DNA from: Nitrospirota bacterium
Lineage (GTDB): Bacteria > Nitrospirota > Thermodesulfovibrionia > UBA6902 > BMS3Bbin08
DNA: 10,221 nucleotides
Assembly (NCBI GenBank): GCA_030637135.1
Contig: DAOVVO010000042.1
Coordinates: 1 to 10,221 of the forward strand
Direction: 5' to 3'
Each line of letters opens with the position of its first letter. Position 1 is the first letter of the stretch. Position numbers and translations under genes: made by a program. Below are positions 1-6,672 of the stretch, piece after piece. The notes under the pieces were generated by a model that was given only the letters and a program-made list of their open reading frames with translations, made no database searches and was not told the DNA's origin.

Positions 1-623
1 GGCATTAAGAGCGGAAGGGTTATCGTGCCGAATATGTACCAGCTTCCGGCACCGTCAACTCGTGCAGCATGGTATAAGTCTTTTGGGATAACCTGAAGTC
101 CTGCTATCAAAATGAGCGCTACAAACGGGGTAGTCTTCCAGACATCCATGAAAATAGCGGCATGTATAGCCCACGTGGTGTTCCCGAGCCAGTTAATTTT
201 TATACCGAGCATATAATTTAGAATTCCGAAATCTGTATTGTAAATCCATTCCCACATCTTTGCTGAAACTACTGTTGGAATAGCCCATGGAATCAGTACG
301 ACTGCTCTCATAAAGCCTTTACCTTTAAATGCCCTGTTCAGAAGTATCGCAATTGAGAGTCCCAGGAGCAGCTCAAGGCTTACAGAAACACCGGTAAAAT
401 ATGCAGTGTTCTTAAGAGCGTTCCAGAACCTGCTGTCTGTAAGAAGATATACGTAATTATCAATGCCTGTGAAATCAGATATGTTAAAAGTTAAAACTTT
501 TTTATGGAGGCTCAGGTAAAAGACATAAAACACCGGAAAAATGGCGACCAGTCCTATAACTGACAGGGCAGGCAGGATAAATTTTATTCCGCTTTCTCGA
601 CGCAAAAAAGCCCCTTTTCTCAT
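1..623 (-). CDS. Sugar ABC transporter permease, MalF/UgpA type (partial, C-terminus off the left edge)
   Basis: Inner-membrane permease that with a second permease and an ATPase would move the sugar delivered by the binding protein encoded just upstream. From ATG at 623 I read 207 residues. A cytoplasmic start (MRKGAFLRRESG) is followed by a first membrane helix at about 14-38, then further hydrophobic segments at about 72-96, 104-121 and 152-178. The ATPase-contact (EAA) loop is at 184-208, reading HAARVDGAG followed by ITLPLLMP; the usual EAA is HAA here. MalF/UgpA relatives are about 290 residues, so roughly 85 are missing because the window ends. The start is not certain: ATG 623 has no clear SD, while an in-frame TTG at codon 7 is preceded by AAAAGGGG. 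A 472-nt repeat-filled gap separates it from the binding-protein gene. The partner permease and ATPase probably lie further left, outside the window. Confidence 0.93.
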   Translation of the reverse strand, partial: MRKGAFLRRESGIKFILPALSVIGLVAIFPVFYVFYLSLHKKVLTFNISDFTGIDNYVYLLTDSRFWNALKNTAYFTGVSVSLELLLGLSIAILLNRAFKGKGFMRAVVLIPWAIPTVVSAKMWEWIYNTDFGILNYMLGIKINWLGNTTWAIHAAIFMDVWKTTPFVALILIAGLQVIPKDLYHAARVDGAGSWYIFGTITLPLLM

Positions 624-704
624 TCGTGATGCGAAATGTGTTACGCGAAACGGGTTTTTATACTAAAATATCAAATTCCAAATCACAAATAAATTACAAA
701 TTCT

Positions 705-740
705 CTGCGAGCCGCAGGCCAATTTCTCTACGAGTCGTAG
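705..740. repeat. Two tandem 13-nt hairpins (705-717, 728-740)
   Basis: CTGCG-AGC-CGCAG at 705-717 and CTACG-AGT-CGTAG at 728-740 each form a perfect 5-bp stem with a 3-nt loop. They belong to an approximately 23-nt unit repeated twice. One stem pair is G-C in the first copy and A-T in the second, so both partners changed together. Confidence 0.75.
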
Positions 741-752
741 ACCATATAACAA

Positions 753-829
753 ATCCATCCTTCGTAGCAGTACATCCGGCCGTCGTAGCCACAGCTACTG
801 TGGCGGGGCAGGCACTGCGGAGGACGGAT
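753..829. repeat. REP-like imperfect palindrome, 77 nt
   Basis: The outer arms ATCCATCCT (753-761) and AGGACGGAT (821-829) pair with one mismatch. The centre, GCCACAG (788-794), CTA, CTGTGGC (798-804), is a perfect 7-bp stem. Intervening parts pair with gaps. On the minus strand it lies in the putative transcript between the binding-protein and permease genes. Its composition is far more GC-rich than its flanks. Confidence 0.7.
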
Positions 830-1095
830 AAATCACAAATAATAAACATTTTGATCATTGGAAATTGGTTTTTATTATTTATTTGATGTTTGGAGTTTGG
901 TTATTGGAATTTAAAATCGGTTTTTCATTTGAAGTTCATAGTTCGATTTTTGATACATGAATAGAAGTATCGGGTAAAAGTTAATCAAATGTATTAACCA
1001 TTGAGAGTCATATTATCTTATATAAAGACTTTACGATGTATGTATAACAAACGAGCATTAAACACTACGATGAATGTATATTTCTCAATTGTCAG

Positions 1096-2382
1096 TTACG
1101 GATTAAGGTCTTTTAGTATTTTCTCAAACCCCCTCTGTATTGTCCTCAGGGCCTGTTCAGGTGCTTTCTTCCCGGAAATTGCTGCGCTGAATTCAGGCTG
1201 CATTACCTGTGTCATTGCCATATAATAAGGAGAGACCGGTCGAGGTTTTGCATGTAAAAAAACATTGTATAATCCCACGATAAACGGTTGTTCTCGTAAA
1301 AGGTCCTCATCTTTATAGAGGGATTTTCGTGTGGGCTTGTAACCGATGGTAATGGCAAGTTTCTTCTGAACAGGAGGCGATGTAAGGTACGTTATAAATT
1401 TCTCTGCTGCTTCCGGATGTTTTGAAATTTTATTTATACCGAGCTGCCACCCTCCGAGCGTTGAAGCAGCCTTATGTCCTTTAAAAAACGGTAACACCGA
1501 AACTCCGACCTTTCCTCTCACTGGAGAGCCCTCTTTGTTAAAGACATTCCATGCATATGGCCAGTTTCTCATAAAAAGGGCTTTGCCGTTTCCAAAGATA
1601 TGTCTTGTCGACTCTTCTATGGATGTCAAAACCAGTTCAGGAGTAACATTATACGCCGTAATTAAATTCTTCATGAATGTAAGTGCCTCAATGTTTTCAG
1701 GGCTTTCAATAATAACGTTACCATTCTTTAATACATCTCCCCCATTACTCCAGAAATATTCAAGAACATTACACACAAGTCCTTCGTATTGTTTTCCCTG
1801 CCAGATAAAACCGTAGAGGTCTTTTTCTTTTAAAGTTATGGTTCTGGAAATAGTAACAAGTTCATCCCATGTTTCAGGTGGATAAAAACCGTACTTGTTT
1901 AAAAGGTCTTTTCTGTAATAAAGTACTCCTGCGTCAATATACCAGGGAATAGCATAGACTTTTTCATTATAGGTGACCGCATCCATAGGTCCTTTAAAAA
2001 ATTCTATTCTCTGCTCTTCTGGCAGAGCTGAACTTACGTCCTTAAGCCAGCCTGCCCTCGCAAATTCAGGGACCCATATGACGTCCATACTAAGGACATC
2101 AAAGTCTGTTGTTTTGCCTGCAAGGTTTATGACATAAAACTGGTGCTGCTCGTCAGTTGAGGCCGGCAGTGGTTCGTCTTTAACCTTAATATCAGGATTT
2201 TGTTGTTCAAATTCAGCTATGATGTCAAGCAGTGCCCGAGGTTCACCTGCAATTTTGCCATGCTTGAAGACAATAGTGGTTACCTCGTCTTTTTTCTCAG
2301 ATACCCCATCCTTACAGCCTGAGATTATAAAAACAAGAGATAAAAAGCCGAGAAAAATTTTTGATAATATACTCATACTCAT
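1096..2382 (-). CDS. Sugar ABC transporter solute-binding lipoprotein (maltose/trehalose type)
   Basis: Captures the sugar outside the inner membrane and delivers it to the ABC permease. The 428 residues match the usual length of family 1 binding proteins (about 400-430). A short hydrophobic signal sequence ends in the lipobox ISGC with Cys23, so it should be a lipid-anchored lipoprotein. Typical mature features are FKHGKIAGEPRALLDIIAEF near the start, then IPWYIDAGVLYYRKDLL, WDEL, QYEGLVCNVLEYFWSNGG, GWQLGI and a C-terminal AAEKFITYLTSP segment. The QYEGLV/SNGG region resembles trehalose/maltose-binding proteins, so that substrate class is likely but not proven. AAGGG upstream sits only about 2 nt before ATG 2382 but about 7 nt before the second ATG at 2376, so translation may start there (426 residues). 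It lies downstream of the phosphorylase gene and upstream of the permease gene on the same strand, suggesting one uptake-and-breakdown unit. Confidence 0.93.
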   Translation of the reverse strand: MSMSILSKIFLGFLSLVFIISGCKDGVSEKKDEVTTIVFKHGKIAGEPRALLDIIAEFEQQNPDIKVKDEPLPASTDEQHQFYVINLAGKTTDFDVLSMDVIWVPEFARAGWLKDVSSALPEEQRIEFFKGPMDAVTYNEKVYAIPWYIDAGVLYYRKDLLNKYGFYPPETWDELVTISRTITLKEKDLYGFIWQGKQYEGLVCNVLEYFWSNGGDVLKNGNVIIESPENIEALTFMKNLITAYNVTPELVLTSIEESTRHIFGNGKALFMRNWPYAWNVFNKEGSPVRGKVGVSVLPFFKGHKAASTLGGWQLGINKISKHPEAAEKFITYLTSPPVQKKLAITIGYKPTRKSLYKDEDLLREQPFIVGLYNVFLHAKPRPVSPYYMAMTQVMQPEFSAAISGKKAPEQALRTIQRGFEKILKDLNP

Positions 2383-2708
2383 TCCCTTTGGCTCTAATTC
2401 TGGATGTCAGAATCTGAATTCTTCACGAGAATTAATATATCGTGACAAATCCATATTAAAACGTTTAAATTCCAAATCGCAAGCACTAATAACAGAGGAG
2501 TTTCAGTAGAGCGATACAACTCATCGGTCAGTGCGACTCGATTCCTACAATGACCACATAAAAGAGAATAACAATAACCATATTACCATTACCAATAATT
2601 CTATTTTTTGGATTTTGAACTTTGTTAATTGGAACATTGCAATTTATTCTGAGTTTAGGATTTGGTTATGAGAATTTCGGTAAACACTATGCGGATAACG
2701 TGCATAGT
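2383..2708. repeat. Intergenic gap with a second AT-rich palindromic repeat (about 2467-2680)
   Basis: This 326-nt gap separates the phosphorylase and binding-protein genes. From 2467 it opens with AAATTCCAAATCGCAA, 15 of 16 bases identical to 673-688, and near 2615-2665 it has the complementary word type (TTTTGGATTTTGAAC, TTAATTGG, GAGTTTAGGATTTGG). It lacks the GC-rich hairpin core of the first copy. Next to the binding-protein start, 2383-2460 holds several short inverted repeats (AATTCT-TCACG-AGAATT; CACGA and TCGTG) that could be operator or leader elements. No convincing -35/-10 pair is seen. CTATGC (2687-2692) and GCATAG (2702-2707), just past the phosphorylase stop, can form a weak hairpin without a T-run. 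Confidence 0.6.
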
Positions 2709-4421
2709 TTATCGTATATATGCTTCTGTTACATATCGGCGCATCATCCTGTGGCTGTTAAAATAGTAAGCATTTTTACCAATAGCATTCTGCATCATTC
2801 TTATCCATGTCGTACGGTTTTGATAATAGGTTGGGATTATTATATTTTCGAGTTTTTCGTAGAGGTCGTTCGCATCTATTTTATTAATATTATTTTCAGG
2901 TCCTATCTGAGCCGGGGCAGACCCGATTGACCAGCCGGTGAATCCCTCTATGTGTCCTTCAATCCACCATCCATCAAGAACGCTAAAGTTCACTACTCCA
3001 TTATGTGCTGCTTTCATGCCGCTTGTACCTGATGCCTCAAGGGGTTTAAGAGGGGTGTTCAACCACACATCGACTCCTGAGATGATTTTCAGGGCTGTTT
3101 CCATATTGTAATTCTTGATAAAAGTAATCTTAATCTTTCCTTTGAATTTCTGTATCAGAGAAAAAATCTTTTCAATCATCTTTTTGCCTTCTGTATCCTT
3201 TGGGTGGGCTTTTCCTGAATAGACTATCTGAATCTTTCCTGTTCCTATATTCTTAAGCCTGTCAGGGTCAGTGAATAACAGGTCAGCCCTTTTATACGTG
3301 GTCATCCTTCGTGCATACCCTATGGTCAGGGTATCATAATCCATATCAACATCTGAAAGAGAGTTTATATAATCAATAAGTTTTTTCTTGGCCTCCATAT
3401 GAGAAGCCCATAATTCTTTATCAGGGATGACCCCGACTCTCACAAATATTTCAGGTTCATTTGCCCATCCAGGGAGGTATTTATCATAGATCTTTTTAAA
3501 GCTTTCTGATGTCCAGGTAAACGAATGCACACCGTTCGTTATTGCATTTATTAAATAACCGGGGAACATTCCCTGAGAAATCATACGATGTTTTTTTGCA
3601 ACACCATTAATATATTGACTCAGGTTAAAACCAAGAAGCGTCATGTTGAGGTATTCTTCACCTGCGAGCTTGCGAAGAATCTTTTCCGGGAAATAGTCTC
3701 CAATCACCTCATTATAAAGGTCATAGGAGAATTTATCATGCCCGGATTCAACAGGTGTATGAGTTGTGAAGACGCACAATTCTTTGACAGTCTCATAATC
3801 CCATATATACGATTCATCCCAGACTTCTTCTATGTCTTTTTTATACTCCTGCAGTAATTCAAGTATTAAAAACGCTGCATGTCCTTCATTCATGTGGTAT
3901 TTTTTTATCTGAAATCCCAGTTTGTTGAGCATCCGTACCCCGCCTATACCGAGAATCACCTCCTGTTTAATCCTGTAACTTTTATCCCCTCCGTAGAGAT
4001 AATCTGTCAGTCCCCTGTCTTCAGGACTGTTTTCAGGCAGATCTGTGTCAAGAAAAATTACGGGAACCTTCCAACCCCTCAGGCTTTCTACAAAATAAAT
4101 CCATGCCTGTATATAGACAGGTCTGCCTTCAATCATGACAGTCGCTTTCTCGGTGGCGGTATTCATCAACATCGAGGGTTCCCATTCCGCAGGCAACTCT
4201 ATCTGACAGCCTTTTTTATTTATGTCCTGTTTGAAAAAACCTTTTCGGCTGATAAGGGTAACAGCTACAAAGGGCAGGTTTAAATCAGCAGCAGACTTTA
4301 CCGTGTCACCTGCAAGTATACCGAGCCCGCCGCTGTAAGTGGGCATATCATCCCTGAGCCCGATCTCCATTGAGAAGTATGCAATCTTTGGTTCAGTAAT
4401 ATATTCAGATAAAATTGACAT
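2709..4421 (-). CDS. glgP: Alpha-glucan (glycogen/maltodextrin) phosphorylase, short form, GT35
   Basis: Cytoplasmic PLP enzyme that releases glucose 1-phosphate from alpha-1,4-glucans using phosphate. The N-terminus IAYFSMEIGLRDDMPTYSGG followed by GILAGDT is the hallmark of the compact alpha-glucan phosphorylase branch. MNEGHAAF is at about 177-184, THTPVESGHDKF at about 220-231 and ITNGVH at about 294-299. The phosphate-contact motif ARRMTTYKR is at 370-378. The PLP motif EASGTSGMKAAHNG has its lysine at 470, followed by VLDGWWIEG. Its 570 residues are well below the roughly 800 of E. coli GlgP/MalP, yet all core motifs are present, so it is a complete short form. It is the first gene of the minus-strand unit, ahead of the sugar-binding protein. 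This fits breakdown of imported maltodextrin or of stored glycogen. No SD precedes ATG 4421. Confidence 0.93.
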   Translation of the reverse strand: MSILSEYITEPKIAYFSMEIGLRDDMPTYSGGLGILAGDTVKSAADLNLPFVAVTLISRKGFFKQDINKKGCQIELPAEWEPSMLMNTATEKATVMIEGRPVYIQAWIYFVESLRGWKVPVIFLDTDLPENSPEDRGLTDYLYGGDKSYRIKQEVILGIGGVRMLNKLGFQIKKYHMNEGHAAFLILELLQEYKKDIEEVWDESYIWDYETVKELCVFTTHTPVESGHDKFSYDLYNEVIGDYFPEKILRKLAGEEYLNMTLLGFNLSQYINGVAKKHRMISQGMFPGYLINAITNGVHSFTWTSESFKKIYDKYLPGWANEPEIFVRVGVIPDKELWASHMEAKKKLIDYINSLSDVDMDYDTLTIGYARRMTTYKRADLLFTDPDRLKNIGTGKIQIVYSGKAHPKDTEGKKMIEKIFSLIQKFKGKIKITFIKNYNMETALKIISGVDVWLNTPLKPLEASGTSGMKAAHNGVVNFSVLDGWWIEGHIEGFTGWSIGSAPAQIGPENNINKIDANDLYEKLENIIIPTYYQNRTTWIRMMQNAIGKNAYYFNSHRMMRRYVTEAYIR

Positions 4422-4440
4422 GGTGTATTTAATGCGAGAT

Positions 4441-4449
4441 ATTATATCA
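4441..4449 (-). promoter_or_regulatory. Extended -10 promoter for the phosphorylase gene
   Basis: On the minus strand this reads TGATATAAT, a perfect TATAAT with the extended TGn. Upstream (about 4450-4483) is a run of A/T tracts that could act as an UP element, and no good -35 is seen. Transcription would start near 4434, giving a leader of only about 12 nt with no SD before ATG 4421. Confidence 0.55.
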
Positions 4450-4561
4450 GAATTTTTTATATATAATATTAAAAAAAATCATTACTCATTATTGTTTGAC
4501 AGGGACTGAACGCGGATAGACTCCAGGGACATTTTTGGGATAAACCTTATTTAAATAATTA

Positions 4562-4570
4562 TGCTAAAAT
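4562..4570 (+). promoter_or_regulatory. Candidate extended -10 promoter for proA
   Basis: TGCTAAAAT matches an extended -10 (five of six bases of TATAAT plus TGn). No -35 lies at 16-18 nt; TTGGGA at 4535-4540 is too far away. TTGACA at 4496-4501 has only a poor partner (GATAGA, 13 nt away). A start near 4577 would leave a leader of about 70 nt before proA. Confidence 0.4.
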
Positions 4571-4647
4571 TAACAATCAGTAATTATTAAACTAGAACAC
4601 GCCCTGGTAAAAAGTTATCTTAAACATCATATAAGCGGGGGTATTGT

Positions 4648-5904
4648 ATGGATATGAGATCGTTTGTGCTTCATAATGCACGGGAGGCGAAAGAGGGTGC
4701 AAGGGCGCTTGCAAAAGTTTCCTCAGAAAAGAAAAACACAGCCCTGGTGAAAATGGCTGAGGAACTGCGAAAAAAGACAAAGGAGCTCATAACAGAGAAT
4801 AAAAGGGATATCAGTGCTGCTCAGAAAAAGGGTCTTTCAAAAGCGCTGATAGATAGGCTTACCCTTACTGAAAAAAGGATACAAGAAATGGCTACAGGTC
4901 TTGTAGAAGTTGCCGCTCTTCCAGACCCTGTTGGTGAGGTAACAAAGATGTGGCAGAGGCCAAACGGGATGATGATCGGCAGGATGCGGGTTCCTATAGG
5001 GGTGATTGGAATAATTTATGAGTCAAGACCGAATGTTACGGCAGACGCAGCCGGGCTCTGCGTGAAAGCAGGTAATGCGGTCTTATTAAGAGGAGGGTCT
5101 GAAGCTATAAACACGAACAGGGCCATAGTAAAAATATTGAGAGATGCAGCTCAATCACAGGGAATTCATAAGGGCGCGGTATCTTTTCTGGACACCTCTG
5201 ACAGAAAAGCGGTTATGGAAATGCTGAAGTTAGAAGGAATCGTTGACCTTATTATACCAAGAGGCGGCGAGGGGCTTATACGGGCTGTAACTGAAAACTC
5301 ACAAATCCCCGTGCTTAAGCATTACAAAGGGGTATGCCATGTATTCGTTGATAGAGATGCTGACCTTAAGATGGCGGAGGAAATCTGTTTTAATGCCAAA
5401 GTTCAGAGACCCGGTACATGTAATGCAATGGAAACCATGCTCGTAGACGAAAAGATATCAAGGGAATTTCTACCAAAGATGTTGAGAAGGTTCAAGAAAG
5501 CAGGTGTTAAACTTAAAGGCTGTACCAAGACTCGTGAAATAGTCACCTCTGTTGAGAAGGCGAAGGAAGAAGATTTCTATAATGAATACCTTGATTTAAT
5601 CTTGAATGTTAAAGTCGTTAAGGATATGGATGAAGCGATAAAGCATATTGAACAATATAGCTCAGCTCACTCGGATGCAATAGTTACGAAGGATTACGGG
5701 AAATCACTGAGATTTCTTAGAGAAGTTGATTCTTCAGCAGTATTTGTTAATGCATCAACGAGGTTTAATGACGGTTTTCAGTTTGGACTCGGTGCAGAGA
5801 TAGGTATATCTACCGATAAGATTCATGCACGAGGCCCTATGGGACTTGAGGAGCTGACATGCACAAAGTTTATCGTCTTTGGTAGCGGACAGTTAAGGGA
5901 ATGA
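4648..5904 (+). CDS. proA: Gamma-glutamyl phosphate reductase
   Basis: Second step of proline synthesis from glutamate: NADPH-dependent reduction of gamma-glutamyl phosphate to glutamate semialdehyde, in the cytoplasm. The 418 residues match the family length. Typical stretches are VPIGVIGIIYESRPNVTADA (115-134), LCVKAGNAVLLRGGSEA (137-153) and LIIPRGGEGLIR (201-212). The catalytic cysteine motif is VQRPGTCNAMET with Cys258. The C-terminal signature RFNDGFQFGLGAEIGIST is followed by ARGPMGLEELTCTKF. ATG 4648 follows GGGGG (4637-4641) at 6 nt, a weak SD; Met3 is an alternative. It opens the plus-strand run; proB, often upstream of proA, is absent here. nadD overlaps its stop by 4 nt, so the two are translationally coupled. 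Confidence 0.97.
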   Translation: MDMRSFVLHNAREAKEGARALAKVSSEKKNTALVKMAEELRKKTKELITENKRDISAAQKKGLSKALIDRLTLTEKRIQEMATGLVEVAALPDPVGEVTKMWQRPNGMMIGRMRVPIGVIGIIYESRPNVTADAAGLCVKAGNAVLLRGGSEAINTNRAIVKILRDAAQSQGIHKGAVSFLDTSDRKAVMEMLKLEGIVDLIIPRGGEGLIRAVTENSQIPVLKHYKGVCHVFVDRDADLKMAEEICFNAKVQRPGTCNAMETMLVDEKISREFLPKMLRRFKKAGVKLKGCTKTREIVTSVEKAKEEDFYNEYLDLILNVKVVKDMDEAIKHIEQYSSAHSDAIVTKDYGKSLRFLREVDSSAVFVNASTRFNDGFQFGLGAEIGISTDKIHARGPMGLEELTCTKFIVFGSGQLRE

Positions 5905-6563
5905 AGGTCGGTATTTTAGGCGGCACATTTAACCCGATACATTATGGACATCTAAGGGCCGCGCAGGAGATACAGGACATTTTTACCTTTGATAAGATCC
6001 TTTTTATCCCTGCAGGTATGCCCCCTTTCAAGAAGAAGGAGCTCATTAATGCTCGTTCCCGTTATGAAATGACCAAGATCGCTATACAAAACAACCCTTA
6101 TTTTGATATATCGGATATAGAAATGAAAAAACATGCTGTCTCGTACTCGATTGAAACTATCAAAAGATTAACTGTTACCTATAATACTTCCACACTTTTT
6201 TTTATACTTGGAATTGATGCTGTTTTAGATTTGCCAAAATGGAAACAGCCCCTCAAGCTTTTAAAGCTCACGAATTTAATTGTCATTTCAAGACCTGGGT
6301 TCTCTTTTGTTGATTTATGCTCTACGCCGTATTTTGCAGATATAAAGAAAAAGACATTGAGGGAAATTGATAGAGGTGTCAAGACAGGCTTTTCTTTTGA
6401 ACTTGATACAGACAGGAAGGCTTATTTATGTAAGATTTCAGGGCTTGAAATCTCAGCTTCCAGGATCAGGGCCCTCATAAAAGAAGGGAAGAGTACAAAA
6501 TATCTCTTGCCTGATTCAGTAGAATCCTATATAATTTCTCATAAGTTATACGGTCAGAAGTAG
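5901..6563 (+). CDS. nadD: Nicotinate-nucleotide adenylyltransferase
   Basis: Transfers AMP from ATP to nicotinate mononucleotide, making nicotinate adenine dinucleotide for NAD synthesis. It has the nucleotidyltransferase signature GGTFNPIHYGHL (residues 7-18; HxGH is His14 and His17), a PPFK segment (41-44), the central FILGIDAV (101-108) and the C-terminal ISASRIR motif (184-190). At 220 residues it is normal for the family. The start ATG overlaps the proA stop (ATGA), with AAGGG directly before it. The proA-nadD-rsfS order is common in many bacteria and supports all three calls. Confidence 0.96.
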   Translation: MKVGILGGTFNPIHYGHLRAAQEIQDIFTFDKILFIPAGMPPFKKKELINARSRYEMTKIAIQNNPYFDISDIEMKKHAVSYSIETIKRLTVTYNTSTLFFILGIDAVLDLPKWKQPLKLLKLTNLIVISRPGFSFVDLCSTPYFADIKKKTLREIDRGVKTGFSFELDTDRKAYLCKISGLEISASRIRALIKEGKSTKYLLPDSVESYIISHKLYGQK

Positions 6564-6666
6564 GAACTGAGAAATAAGAACTGGAACCTGAAAAAACAAA
6601 AAAAGAAATAGATCATTGTAATCTATGTTTTCTCATTTCAAACTTCTCATTTCTTATTTGTAACTG
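6564..6666. repeat. Imperfect palindromic spacer between nadD and rsfS
   Basis: The arms at about 6567-6600 and 6628-6661 are built from words such as GAGAAATAAGAAC and TTCTCATTTCTTATTTG that pair imperfectly. At the centre ATAGAT and ATCTAT form a perfect 6-bp stem around CATTGTA. It resembles the other AT-rich word repeats in style but shares no exact long word with them. It is the only sizeable gap in the plus-strand run. It lacks the GC stem and T-run of a standard terminator. Confidence 0.55.
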
Positions 6667-6672
6667 CGTGGT

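Larger units (their letters stand above)
680..842. repeat. 13-bp direct repeats (680-692, 830-842) bracketing the GC-rich core
   Basis: AAATCACAAATAA occurs exactly at 680-692 and again at 830-842, 150 bp apart. The right copy starts immediately after the last base of the imperfect palindrome 753-829. This could be a target duplication from insertion of the core into an older AT-rich repeat. It could equally be another iteration of the AT-rich word set, so the insertion reading is only inference. Confidence 0.55.
667..917. repeat. Composite AT-rich imperfect inverted repeat with GC-rich core
   Basis: The left arm (667-702) repeats words like AAATTCCAAATCACAA. The right arm (about 850-917) carries near-complements such as TTGGAGTTTGG and TTGGAATTT, so the whole can fold back imperfectly. 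A second member with the same opening 16-mer (15 of 16 identical) begins at 2467. The core 693-829 differs in base composition and is bracketed by a 13-bp direct repeat (680-692 and 830-842). Elements like this are familiar in environmental bacterial genomes, but I cannot assign a family name from sequence alone. Confidence 0.7.
624..1095. other. Gene-free gap between binding protein and permease, filled by repeats
   Basis: About 470 nt without a believable gene. Positions 667-917 are a composite repeat: AT-rich arms built from words such as CAAATTCC and TTGGAATTT surround a GC-rich core of hairpins (listed separately). An open frame across 626-886 only reads through the repeat and resembles no protein. 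From 918 to 1095 I see AT-rich sequence with no clear promoter or terminator. On the minus strand this gap lies between two genes expected to be co-transcribed, so its hairpins would sit in the mRNA. Confidence 0.8.

Noticed and set aside
626..886. Open frame of 86 codons on the plus strand
   Set aside because: It reads through the AT-rich repeat and the REP-like palindrome and has no SD. Its repeat-derived peptide does not resemble a protein family.
2687..2707. Intrinsic terminator after the phosphorylase gene
   Set aside because: CTATGC/GCATAG is a 6-bp stem with a 9-nt loop and no T-run, so it is too weak to call.
4496..4520. TTGACA-based promoter for proA
   Set aside because: The only -10-like hexamer (GATAGA) is 13 nt away and poor; the extended -10 at 4562-4570 is a better candidate.
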